From contig NZ_CALTZE010000059.1 in the NCBI RefSeq assembly GCF_943913695.1, positions 1 to 22,239 of the forward strand: DNA of 22,239 nt. Reading direction: 5' to 3'. Shown here one piece after another: positions 13,866 through 20,756 of the stretch. Position 1 is the first letter of the stretch, and every line of letters begins with the position of its first letter. Below the pieces are notes generated by a model, which saw nothing but the letters and a program-made list of their open reading frames with translations, did no database searches and was not told where the DNA came from. The stretch comes from an uncultured Marmoricola sp. (GTDB lineage Bacteria; Actinomycetota; Actinomycetes; Propionibacteriales; Nocardioidaceae). The position numbers and the translations under genes were made by a program.

Positions 13866-15460
13866 GTGCTGGACCCAACGAGCAGGAGCTCGCCAAGGCC
13901 CTGGAGGCCAACACCACGATGGTCAACCTGACCGGCTTCGTGTGGGGCATGGCAGGTGAGTCGCTCGGTGAGATCGCCGCCGACCTGGAGAGCACCCGGT
14001 CGGAGATCCTGGCTGCCTATCCCGAGGGCACGGGCGGCGAGGCCGCGGCGGCGGCCTTCGCCTCCATGGCCGCTGCCGTGCAGGCACGCGGTGACCAGAT
14101 GCGTCAGGGCGGCCAGGCGATCCAGGAGGCCGGCGCGGCACTCAACGGAGCCAAGCAGGCCTACGAGGCGCTCCCGCCGCCTGCCACCGAGCTGACGCCT
14201 CCCGGACCCAACGCGACCTCCGCCTCGCGCAAGGACCACGCCGAGGCGGTGCGGGCCCAGGACGCGCAGGCTGCGGCGCGCGAGGCCGCGGCTGCCGCAG
14301 CGGTGCAGCAGATGAACGACAGCCTGAAGTCGGCGCAGGCCTCGATGTCGCAGGCCGTGGACTACAAGGACCAGGGCGTCACCGACACCTCGATGCCCTC
14401 GGGCTCGACCAGCGGCGGTGCTCCCGGTGCCATCGCGGGCGCGAACCCGAGCGGGGCGAGCGGGACCAGCGCCTACTCCTCGAGCACCGGCGGCACCTTC
14501 GTCGGCACCGGCATCGGCAGCGGCGTCCTCGGCGCCGCGGTGCTCGGCGGCGGCAGCGGTCCGCGCCCCGGCACCTCGACCACGGCCGGCACTCCGCCGC
14601 AGGCCGGCGCGGCCGGCGAGTCCGGCGCCGCAGCCAGCGCGGGGGAGCCGGGTGCCGGCACCTCCGGCACCGCCGGCCTGACCGGTGGCACCGGCGCCGG
14701 TGTCGGTGCCGGTGGCGCCGCGGCTCTGATGGGCGGTGGGCGCGGACTGCTCGGCAAGCTCGGTGGCGCCACGGCCGCGGGCAAGCCCGCGACCGGTGCG
14801 GCTGCCGGCTCACGCGCCGCCGGAGCCCCCCGCTCCGTGCTGGGCGGTCGACCCGCAGGGCAGAGCGGTGTGCTCGGCAAGAGCGCGGGCGGCGGTGCCG
14901 CGGGCGGCAGCCAGGCGCGCGGTGCGACCGCGGGAGGTCGGCCCGCTGGCGGCTCCGGCACCTCGGGAGCGCGCGGTGCGACCGCCGGTGGCCGTCCCGG
15001 TGCGTCGGGCAGCACCGCCTCGCGTGCGGCAGGTGGCACCTCGACCGGCAGCAGGGCCGGGTCGGCTGCTCGCTCCGGCGCTGCGGGCGGCTCGGGTGCT
15101 CGCCCTGGTGCCTCGGGGACGACTGCGGCTTCGCGCGGTGCGACGGCCGGTGGCCGTCCCGGTGCGTCGGGCAGCACCGCCTCGCGTGCGGCAGGCGGCA
15201 CCTCGACCGGCAGCAGGGCCGGGTCGGCTGCTCGCTCCGGCACGGCGGGCGGCTCGGGCAGCCGCGCCACCGGCGCGCGTGCGACCGCGGGCCAGGGCGG
15301 TGTCCAGGGAGCCGCGGGGCGCGGGACCGGCCCGGCCGGAGCCGGCGGCGCTCGTGGCGGCCGGGGCTCTGACACCGAGCCCGAGGAGTCGCGCAGCGCG
15401 CGCCTGGTCCAGGAGGACTGGCTCGACGACGACGACATCACCCCGGGCGTGATCCGGTGA
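13862..15460 (+). CDS. PPE/EspB-like T7SS protein with repetitive Gly/Ala/Ser tail
   Basis: A 532-residue protein whose ATG overlaps the mycosin stop (ATGA). Residues 1-170 form an Ala-rich helical domain with W28-G (FVWGMAGES) in an early helix, then helices about 35-55, 58-103 and 123-168 separated by a Pro-rich turn (LPPPATELTPPGP, 104-116). This resembles the helical-bundle part of WXG100/PPE/EspB-type substrates. Residues 175-500 are low-complexity Gly/Ala/Ser/Thr/Arg, lacking negative charge over long stretches and containing an internal duplication. The last 30 residues turn acidic: W520-L-DDDD-ITPGVIR. There is no signal peptide or membrane helix, consistent with export through the ESX channel. 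It is coupled to the mycosin upstream and the second eccD downstream (GTGA overlap). A secreted substrate is the best guess; a cytosolic chaperone is the alternative. Confidence 0.65.
   Translation: MSAGPNEQELAKALEANTTMVNLTGFVWGMAGESLGEIAADLESTRSEILAAYPEGTGGEAAAAAFASMAAAVQARGDQMRQGGQAIQEAGAALNGAKQAYEALPPPATELTPPGPNATSASRKDHAEAVRAQDAQAAAREAAAAAAVQQMNDSLKSAQASMSQAVDYKDQGVTDTSMPSGSTSGGAPGAIAGANPSGASGTSAYSSSTGGTFVGTGIGSGVLGAAVLGGGSGPRPGTSTTAGTPPQAGAAGESGAAASAGEPGAGTSGTAGLTGGTGAGVGAGGAAALMGGGRGLLGKLGGATAAGKPATGAAAGSRAAGAPRSVLGGRPAGQSGVLGKSAGGGAAGGSQARGATAGGRPAGGSGTSGARGATAGGRPGASGSTASRAAGGTSTGSRAGSAARSGAAGGSGARPGASGTTAASRGATAGGRPGASGSTASRAAGGTSTGSRAGSAARSGTAGGSGSRATGARATAGQGGVQGAAGRGTGPAGAGGARGGRGSDTEPEESRSARLVQEDWLDDDDITPGVIR
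14971..15257 (+). repeat. 125 bp in-frame duplication in the tail of the EspB-like gene
   Basis: Bases 14971-15095 recur at 15133-15257, offset 162 bp (54 codons), nearly identical. Two early differences (ACC to ACG, GGT to GGC) are synonymous. Each copy encodes GATAGGRPGASGSTASRA followed by AGGTSTGSRAGSAARSG. A third partial copy of RGATAGGRP begins near 14919. The pattern points to recent recombination or slippage in a disordered tail. Confidence 0.9.
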
Positions 15461-16830
15461 CCCAGACCGCGGTGCCGAGCGGCACCCCGGGTCCCGCGTC
15501 GCCCGACGGCATGGGACTGGTGCGGGTCACGGTGCTCGCGGGCGAGCGCCGCAGCGACCTCGCCCTCCCCGGTCAGGTCGCGGTCGCGGAGCTGCTCCCC
15601 GAGCTGGCGCGCACCACCAACCTCCTCGACGCCGAGAGCGTCTATGCGGGCTACCACCTCGTCACCTCCGAGGGCCGTCGTCTCGACGTCGAGGTCGGCC
15701 TGTTCGCGCAGGGTGTCGAGAGCGGTGCCGTGCTCACGCTGGTCGCCGGGGTCGACGAGCCCGCACCGCGGGTCTACGACGACGTCGTCGAGGCGATGGC
15801 CGACACGGTCGAGCAGGACATGCGTCCGTGGGACCCCGCGACCGGTCGGCGTACGGCGCTCGCAGCAGCGGCTCTGGTGCTGCTGCTCGGCGCGCTGTGT
15901 CTGGGCCTGCAGCGACCCGACGTGGTCGCGGGTGCAGCCGCGGGCGTGGCCGCCCTGGTGCTCGTGACGGCGGCGATCGTGCTCGCCCAGGTGCGCCAGG
16001 AGCACGAGACCGCCGTGATGCTGGTCTGGGCGGGAGTCGTCTACGCCGTGACGGCGGGCTACACGGCCACACCGGGAGACGAGGTCGCGGGCCTGCCCGT
16101 GGCCGTCGCCGCCGCCGGTGGCGCGGTCGCCGGTCTCGTGGGTCTGATCGGGCTCCCGGAGCGCCGCCCTGCCGTGCTGCCGGCCGTCGCCGCCAGCACC
16201 GTGGTCGGCGTCTCCAGCGGCATCGTCGCGGCCACGGATCTCCCCGTGGCCGCGGTGCACGTCGTCGCGCTCGTCCTGGTCGTGATCGCCGGCAGCACGC
16301 TGCCCTGGGTGGCGCTCTCGGCGACGAGCACCCGGGTGCCGCAGGCCCAGGACCACGCCGAGCTGACGCCCGACGAGGTCGCCCCGGTCGACGCCACCGC
16401 GGTCCGCAAGGACGCGCGGCTGGGCCACCAGGTGCTCCTGGCGGTCACCGTCACCGTGGGCGTGCTCGCCATCGGCATCGCGCCGCTGGCGGTCTCTCTC
16501 GGCCTCACCGGAGCCCTGGTCGCCCTGTGCGCCTCGCTGGTGCTGCTGCTGCGCACCCGCCAGTACCGCGTCGGACCGGAGGTCGCGACCGGACTCGCGT
16601 GCGGACTGCTCTCGCTGCTCACCCTGTGCCTGGGCATCGTGGCGCTGCAGAGCAGCTGGCTGCCGGCCCTCGCCGTGGTGCTCGCCGTGGTCGCGGTCGG
16701 CCTGCTCGTCTCGACCCTGGTGCCGCGGCCGCAGTCGGTGCGGTGGGGCCGGGTCGGCGACGTGGCCGAGGTCGTCGCACTGGTGGCGATGATCCCGCTC
16801 GTGGTCGTGGCGATCGGTCTCCTCGGATGA
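15457..16830 (+). CDS. eccD: ESX integral membrane channel protein EccD (copy 2)
   Basis: A second, distinct EccD of 457 residues. The GTG at 15457 overlaps the previous stop (GTGA). An N-terminal ubiquitin-like domain spans about 21-97. It is followed by the family-typical linker RVYDDVVEAMADTVEQDMRPW (105-125) and then eleven hydrophobic helices from about 132 to 457, with a charged cytosolic loop between helices 6 and 7 (about 280-315, STRVPQAQDHAELTPDEVAP). By eye it shows little identity to the copy at 9360 beyond architecture, so it is an old paralogue rather than a fresh duplication. Mycobacterial ESX cores contain two EccD chains per protomer, which makes an EccD heterodimer plausible here. 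It is the last gene of the overlapping mycosin/EspB-like/eccD run, and a 101 bp gap follows. Confidence 0.93.
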   Translation: MTQTAVPSGTPGPASPDGMGLVRVTVLAGERRSDLALPGQVAVAELLPELARTTNLLDAESVYAGYHLVTSEGRRLDVEVGLFAQGVESGAVLTLVAGVDEPAPRVYDDVVEAMADTVEQDMRPWDPATGRRTALAAAALVLLLGALCLGLQRPDVVAGAAAGVAALVLVTAAIVLAQVRQEHETAVMLVWAGVVYAVTAGYTATPGDEVAGLPVAVAAAGGAVAGLVGLIGLPERRPAVLPAVAASTVVGVSSGIVAATDLPVAAVHVVALVLVVIAGSTLPWVALSATSTRVPQAQDHAELTPDEVAPVDATAVRKDARLGHQVLLAVTVTVGVLAIGIAPLAVSLGLTGALVALCASLVLLLRTRQYRVGPEVATGLACGLLSLLTLCLGIVALQSSWLPALAVVLAVVAVGLLVSTLVPRPQSVRWGRVGDVAEVVALVAMIPLVVVAIGLLG

Positions 16831-16864
16831 GCAGACCACCCGTACCCGACGACGCTCCCGCACG

Positions 16865-16880
16865 TTGAGATGACTACCTT
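16865..16880 (+). promoter_or_regulatory. Candidate promoter for the LPDTG protein gene
   Basis: The gap 16831-16931 contains TTGAGA (16865-16870) and TACCTT (16875-16880, fitting TANNNT). They are too close to act as a -35/-10 pair. TACCTT as -10 would give a leader of about 45 bases. A good ribosome-binding site, AGGGGGAGAA, stands ahead of the ATG at 16932. Confidence 0.35.
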
Positions 16881-16931
16881 GTACGACGCTTTGTCCCGCA
16901 CCATCCGTTCCGCCCAGGGGGAGAACCACCG

Positions 16932-18044
16932 ATGAGTCACCTGTCCGTGTCACGCACGGGTCGATCCGGGAGTCGCTCGCGCCGCCGCGCGCGGCAGTCT
17001 GTCGCGACCGCCGTCTTCGCGATGGGCCTGGTGATGAGCGTCTTCGCGACGCCGTCGCTGGCCGACGACCTCGGGGCCGCCAACGCCGCCCCGGCCCCCA
17101 CCCTGCAGGAGTGCCGTACGGCGCTGGAGCGCACGGGTCGAATCGACGACGACTGCGCGCCGCACCGCCGCCAGCTGCTCGAGGAACAGCGGGCGGCCCA
17201 GGAGAAGGCGGCTGCGGAGAAGGCAGCCCAGGAGAAGGCGGCGGCGGAGAAGGCGGCGGCGGAGAAGGCAGCGGCGGAGAAGGCGGCTGCGGAGCAGGCG
17301 GCCGCTCGGCAGCAGGCGCCCGCGCAGCTGGCCGACGAGCCGATCGTCGCCGCCCTCGGCCCGGAGGACTGCGGCCCGGGCGAGATCTACAACCCCGTCA
17401 CCGACGAGTGCGACGAGGTGCTGCCTCCCATCGAGGAGTGCCCCGAGGGCCAGGAGGACCACAACGGCGTGCTGCCGGGCTGTGGCGAGCCCCCGGTCGA
17501 GGAGTGCCCCGAGGGCGAGGAGGACTACAACGGCGTGCTGCCGGGCTGCGGCGAGCCCCCGGTCGAGGGATGCCCGCCCGGCCAGACCGACCACAACGGC
17601 CCGCTGCCGGGCTGTGGCGAGCCTCCGGTCGAGGAGTGCCCGGACGGCCAGACCGACTACAACGGTGACGGCGCCGGGTGCGGCCTGCCGCCCGTCAACC
17701 CGGGTGGCGGTGACAACGGCAACGGCAACGGAAACGGAAACGGCGGCAACGGCAACAACGGCAACAACGGTGGCAACGGCAACGGCGGCACCGCGGGCGA
17801 GCAGATCGGCTCGGTGAGCGGCACGCCCGAGGGCACCGGCTCGGTGGTCAACCAGTGCGGCGGCTCGGCGGTGTGCTCGGCGGCGGCGCCTGCCCCGGTG
17901 GCGGAGAGCTCGACCGACGGGCTGCCCGACACCGGTGCGCCGGAGTCCCGGGGCCTGGCCCTGGGCGGCCTGGCCCTGCTGCTCGGGGGCACGCTGCTGC
18001 TGCGTCCGCGCCGCGAGGTCGGCCGGCACCGTCTGGGTGCCTGA
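16932..18044 (+). CDS. Sortase-anchored (LPDTG) surface protein with EKAAA helix and Cys-rich repeats
   Basis: A 370-residue cell-wall protein. The ATG at 16932 has AGGGGGAGAA nine bases upstream. A long basic signal peptide (1-44; RSGSRSRRRARQ then a hydrophobic core) ends near PSLADD. An N-terminal segment with C61/C75 follows. Seven EKAAA-type pentapeptides (91-125) should form a rigid charged single helix. Then come a degenerate (146-167) and four regular 22-residue Cys-rich repeats (168-255), each with two cysteines and ending GEPPV or LPPV. A Gly/Asn-rich flexible stretch (257-285) leads to the wall-sorting signal: LPDTG (331-335), a hydrophobic helix (341-357) and a basic tail (RPRREVGRHRLGA). 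A sortase should cleave between T and G and attach it to peptidoglycan; no sortase gene is in the window. It lies between eccD and eccB, implying a surface role tied to the secretion system, but function is unknown. Confidence 0.85.
   Translation: MSHLSVSRTGRSGSRSRRRARQSVATAVFAMGLVMSVFATPSLADDLGAANAAPAPTLQECRTALERTGRIDDDCAPHRRQLLEEQRAAQEKAAAEKAAQEKAAAEKAAAEKAAAEKAAAEQAAARQQAPAQLADEPIVAALGPEDCGPGEIYNPVTDECDEVLPPIEECPEGQEDHNGVLPGCGEPPVEECPEGEEDYNGVLPGCGEPPVEGCPPGQTDHNGPLPGCGEPPVEECPDGQTDYNGDGAGCGLPPVNPGGGDNGNGNGNGNGGNGNNGNNGGNGNGGTAGEQIGSVSGTPEGTGSVVNQCGGSAVCSAAAPAPVAESSTDGLPDTGAPESRGLALGGLALLLGGTLLLRPRREVGRHRLGA
17202..17306 (+). repeat. 15 bp tandem repeats encoding seven EKAAA-type units
   Basis: Seven consecutive 15 bp units, GAGAAGGCGGC(G/T)GCG-like, encode (EKAAA)n with Q variants at units 2 and 7 in the LPDTG protein. 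Glu-Lys pairs spaced this way stabilise a solitary alpha helix, acting as a spacer. Copy number is likely to vary between strains. Confidence 0.85.
17433..17696 (+). repeat. Four tandem 66 bp repeats encoding a Cys-pair module
   Basis: Exactly 4 x 66 bp, each encoding 22 residues of the pattern E-x-C-P-x-G-(3-4)-NG-(4)-CGxPPV. Units 1-3 differ at few positions; unit 4 is more diverged (NGDGAGCGLPPV). The two cysteines per unit, with fixed spacing of 14, suggest one disulfide per module outside the cell. Confidence 0.9.
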
Positions 18045-18058
18045 AACAGGGGACATCG

Positions 18059-18099
18059 ACGACGACGCCGGGAGACCATGAGGTCCCCGGCGTCGTCGT
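18059..18099 (+). terminator. Long hairpin between the LPDTG gene and eccB
   Basis: ACGACGACGCCGGG (18059-18072) pairs perfectly with CCCGGCGTCGTCGT (18086-18099). The apex extends with GACC (18074-18077) and GGTC (18082-18085) past a single bulged A, leaving an ATGA loop: 18 bp in all. It lies 14 bases after the stop. There is no U-tract. It should end or attenuate the LPDTG transcript before eccB. Confidence 0.7.
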
Positions 18100-18127
18100 G
18101 ACCCGGAGGTAGGGGAGGCAGGCACAG

Positions 18128-19462
18128 GTGTCGACCAAGCGCGACCTGGTGGAGGCGCACGGCTACAACCGCCGCCGTCTGGTGACGGCGTTCGTCAGCG
18201 GCGCCCCCGGAGGCCGTGAGGTCGAGCCGGTGCGTCACACCCGCACCGTGGTCGGCGGCGTCGTGCTCGCCGTGCTGCTCGTGGCGGGTGCCGCCGTGAG
18301 CGGCTTCCTGGTCAAGCCACCCCCGGACGACTGGGACCAGGCCAACCTGGTCATCGGCAAGGACAGCGGGTCGCGCTTCTATGCCTACCAGGGCACGCTC
18401 TTCCCCGTCGTCAACATCACCTCCGCGCGCCTGCTGATGGGGGAGCAGAAGGCGCCGCTGTCGATCAGCGACGACCTGATCTCCCAGGCGACCCCAGGTC
18501 CGACGATCGGCATCCAGGGCGCCCCCGAGGTGCTCCCGACCGACCTGGTCGACGACGGCTGGACGGCCTGCACCAACGCGGTCCAGGGGGTGCGCCTCAC
18601 GCTGGCCGCGAGCCCGGCCTCCACCGCCGTCGACGACCAGGCCATGCTCGTCACCTCCGAGGGCCGGCAGTACCTGCTCTCGGGGCGCTACCGCTACCCG
18701 GTGGAGCGTGGCGAGGAGGGCCAGCTGGTGCTGCGCCGGCTGGGCCTGGAGTCCGAGGCGCTCCCGGTCTCGGGCATCTTCTTGAACCTCTTCGAGGAGG
18801 GCGCCCCCCTCGGCCTGCCGGAGATCCCCCGTGACGGTGAGCAGGTGCAGACCGGCGTGCCCGATCTGCGGGTGGTCGGCACCCCCGTCGAGGTCGCCGG
18901 CAGCAGCTACGTGCTGGGTCCTGACGCCACCTTGATCAGCACCTCGGAGTTCACCGACGAGGTGCTGCAGAGCTCGCGTCGACCTGTCGTGCTCGACTCG
19001 GCGCAGGCGGCCGCGTTGGAGAGCTCGCCCGGGGAGAGCGTGGCCCCCACGTCGTGGCCGGAGACCGTGCCCACGGCCTACTCCCAGCCGCAGTCGCCGT
19101 GCGTGCGCATGGACCTCGCCCCCGAGACGCTTCCCCAGGTCTCGCTGGCGACGCCCGCCTCCGCGGACATGCTGCCCACCACGGGCGAGGTCAGCAGGCG
19201 CGTCTCCCCCGGCATCGGTGCCGTGGTCCGGGCTATCAGCGGGGGCGTCCTCGACAGCGGCGCGATCTACCTCGTCGACGGCTCCGGCACCTCCTATGCC
19301 GTCGGCGTCGACGGCGACGGCTCCTCCCTGGCCGCGCTGGGCTACGCCGAGCAGGTGCCGCGCCCGATGCCGCAGCCCTGGCTGGCGCTCTTCGAGTCGG
19401 GTCCGGCGCTGGACCCTCGTGAGGCCAACCAGCCGGTGAGCGGCGGAGACGGCTCCTCGTGA
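18128..19462 (+). CDS. eccB: ESX core protein EccB
   Basis: Periplasm-facing component of the type VII membrane complex, 444 residues. The GTG at 18128 has GGAGG about nine bases upstream (18114-18118). The start MSTKRDLVEAHGYNRRRLVTAFVSG is the EccB-typical amphipathic, basic cytosolic segment. One transmembrane helix (about 40-62) leads into a large extracytoplasmic domain with the repeated beta-rich modules of the family (for example SRFYAYQGTLFPVVNITSARLL, 82-103). Two cysteines only, C148 (WTACTN) and C325 (SPCVRM), correspond in placement to the disulfide bracing mycobacterial EccB. A Ser/Gly tail ends the protein. Its stop overlaps the second mycosin start (GTGA), so the two are translationally coupled. 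An internal LPTTG (349-353) is not a sorting signal. Very secure. Confidence 0.95.
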   Translation: MSTKRDLVEAHGYNRRRLVTAFVSGAPGGREVEPVRHTRTVVGGVVLAVLLVAGAAVSGFLVKPPPDDWDQANLVIGKDSGSRFYAYQGTLFPVVNITSARLLMGEQKAPLSISDDLISQATPGPTIGIQGAPEVLPTDLVDDGWTACTNAVQGVRLTLAASPASTAVDDQAMLVTSEGRQYLLSGRYRYPVERGEEGQLVLRRLGLESEALPVSGIFLNLFEEGAPLGLPEIPRDGEQVQTGVPDLRVVGTPVEVAGSSYVLGPDATLISTSEFTDEVLQSSRRPVVLDSAQAAALESSPGESVAPTSWPETVPTAYSQPQSPCVRMDLAPETLPQVSLATPASADMLPTTGEVSRRVSPGIGAVVRAISGGVLDSGAIYLVDGSGTSYAVGVDGDGSSLAALGYAEQVPRPMPQPWLALFESGPALDPREANQPVSGGDGSS

Positions 19463-20712
19463 GCCGGGCTCGGCTCGCTGGCATCGCGGTCGCCACGGTG
19501 GGGCTGGCGTGTGCCATGGTGCTGCCGCTGACCCCGGCCGTCGCCGCGGAGTCCGACTCGGCGTTCCCCGCCTGCGAGCGGGGCAAGACGCAGTACGCCG
19601 ACGCGCTCTCGCCCGCGATCACCGCCCTGGCGATCCCGCAGGCGTGGGGGGTGGCGACCGGCAAGGGGGTGCGGGTCGCGGTCGTCGACTCGGGCGTCAA
19701 CACCGGCAACGAGCACTTCCCCGAGGGCAGCGTGGACGCCGGCGCCAGCACCGTGCCCGGCGACACCTCGGGCGGCCGCACCGACGTCTTCGGGCACGGC
19801 ACCGCCGTCGCCGGCATCATCGGCGCGCGGCCGATCCCCGACATCCGCAGCGGCATGCAGGGGGTGGCCTTCGAGTCGACCCTCGTGCCCATCCGGGTCT
19901 TCGACTTCGCCGGCGACGCGGGTGCGGAGCCGACGGCGCCGCTGACGGGGGAGTCGATCGCGGCCGGCATCCGGGAGGCCGTGGCCCTCGACGCCGACGT
20001 CATCAACATCTCCCTCAGCGTGCCCGCCAACAGCGCGGGCCTGCCGGCCATCAAGTCCGCGCTGCGGCTGGCCGAGAGCCGCGACATCGTGGTGGTGGCA
20101 GCCTCGGGCGACAACGTGCAGTCGCCCGACGAGACCGTCGTGGAGCCGCGCTTCCCGGCCGCGGTCGACACCGTGCTGGGGGTCTCGGCGCTCAACGCGG
20201 AGGGTGTCGTCGACAGCGCCTCGATCCAGGGCGACCACGTCGACGTCAGCGCCCCCGGCACCAACGTGCTGCTCACCTTCCAGCAGTACGGCGACTGCCA
20301 GGACGACGCGACCCTGACCAGCTGGTCGGCCCCCTTCGTGGCCGGGCTCGCCGCCCTGCTCAAGGAGCGCTACCCCGACGCCACCGCCGAGGAGATCCGC
20401 TACCGGATCACCGTCACGGCCCGGCGGCCGGTGGCCGGCGAGCGCGACCAGTCGCAGGGGTGGGGGCTGATCCAGCCCTACGAGGCGCTCACCGCGACCC
20501 TCGACGAGCGCCTGGCCGGTCCGACCGCGCCCGACGCCACCGCGGTCGAGGAGGAGGTCGAGGCCTCCGGCGCGGAGCCGCTCAGCGCCCTGCAGGACCC
20601 TCGTGGCCCCGCCAAGCAGGCCGCCGTGTGGTGGGTGATCGGCGGCGCCGGGCTCGCGGCGCTCGCGCTCGTGCTCCGGCCGCTCGTACGCCGCAGGCGC
20701 GGCACCTCCTAG
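19459..20712 (+). CDS. mycP: Mycosin, subtilisin-like ESX serine protease (S8), copy 2
   Basis: A 417-residue mycosin whose GTG overlaps the eccB stop, as expected for the partner that stabilises the ESX complex. Signal peptide 1-30 (cleavage after AVAA); subtilisin domain about 45-350; Ala/Glu-rich linker; transmembrane helix about 389-408 and a short basic end, RRRRGTS, the standard mycosin topology. The triad is complete and in good context: D77 (VAVVDSGV), H113 (FGHGTAVAG) and S288 (TSWSAPFVAG). C39 and C280 are available for a disulfide. At the oxyanion-hole position an aspartate, D218 (VVVAASGDN), replaces the usual Asn by ungapped alignment, with Asn one residue later. Asp there is known in proprotein convertase 2, which remains active. 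This copy is closer to canonical mycosins than the one at 12408 and is the likely housekeeping MycP of the system. Confidence 0.93.
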   Translation: MSRARLAGIAVATVGLACAMVLPLTPAVAAESDSAFPACERGKTQYADALSPAITALAIPQAWGVATGKGVRVAVVDSGVNTGNEHFPEGSVDAGASTVPGDTSGGRTDVFGHGTAVAGIIGARPIPDIRSGMQGVAFESTLVPIRVFDFAGDAGAEPTAPLTGESIAAGIREAVALDADVINISLSVPANSAGLPAIKSALRLAESRDIVVVAASGDNVQSPDETVVEPRFPAAVDTVLGVSALNAEGVVDSASIQGDHVDVSAPGTNVLLTFQQYGDCQDDATLTSWSAPFVAGLAALLKERYPDATAEEIRYRITVTARRPVAGERDQSQGWGLIQPYEALTATLDERLAGPTAPDATAVEEEVEASGAEPLSALQDPRGPAKQAAVWWVIGGAGLAALALVLRPLVRRRRGTS

Positions 20713-20715
20713 ACT
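20710..20715 (+). promoter_or_regulatory. -10 element for purSQ, overlapping the mycosin stop codon
   Basis: TAGACT (20710-20715) fits TANNNT and includes the TAG stop of the second mycosin. The transcript would start near 20722, leaving a leader of about 35 bases with GAAGGA (20745-20750) as ribosome-binding site. No good -35 is visible. It would allow purSQ to be expressed independently of the ESX genes. Confidence 0.45.
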
Positions 20716-20756
20716 CGGCGCCGTCCCCTCTCTCCGCTGCCAGCGAAGGACCCCCC

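Noticed and set aside
14971..15257. Possible CRISPR-like repeat pattern
   Set aside because: Only two long copies with a coding spacer, in frame and in a low-complexity tail; unit length and spacing are wrong for CRISPR.
14473..16953. Long minus-strand open frame (about 826 codons) across the EspB-like tail and eccD2
   Set aside because: Pro/Ala/Arg and His/Asp-rich composition typical of antisense frames in GC-rich DNA; both plus-strand genes are well supported.
17433..17696. 66 bp tandem repeat as a possible DNA-level iteron or satellite
   Set aside because: The repeat preserves frame and cysteine spacing and diverges at the codon level, so it is a protein-level repeat.
19172..19186. LPTTG motif inside EccB (residues 349-353)
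   Set aside because: It matches LPxTG but is 90 residues from the C-terminus and is not followed by a hydrophobic helix and basic tail, so it cannot be a sorting signal.
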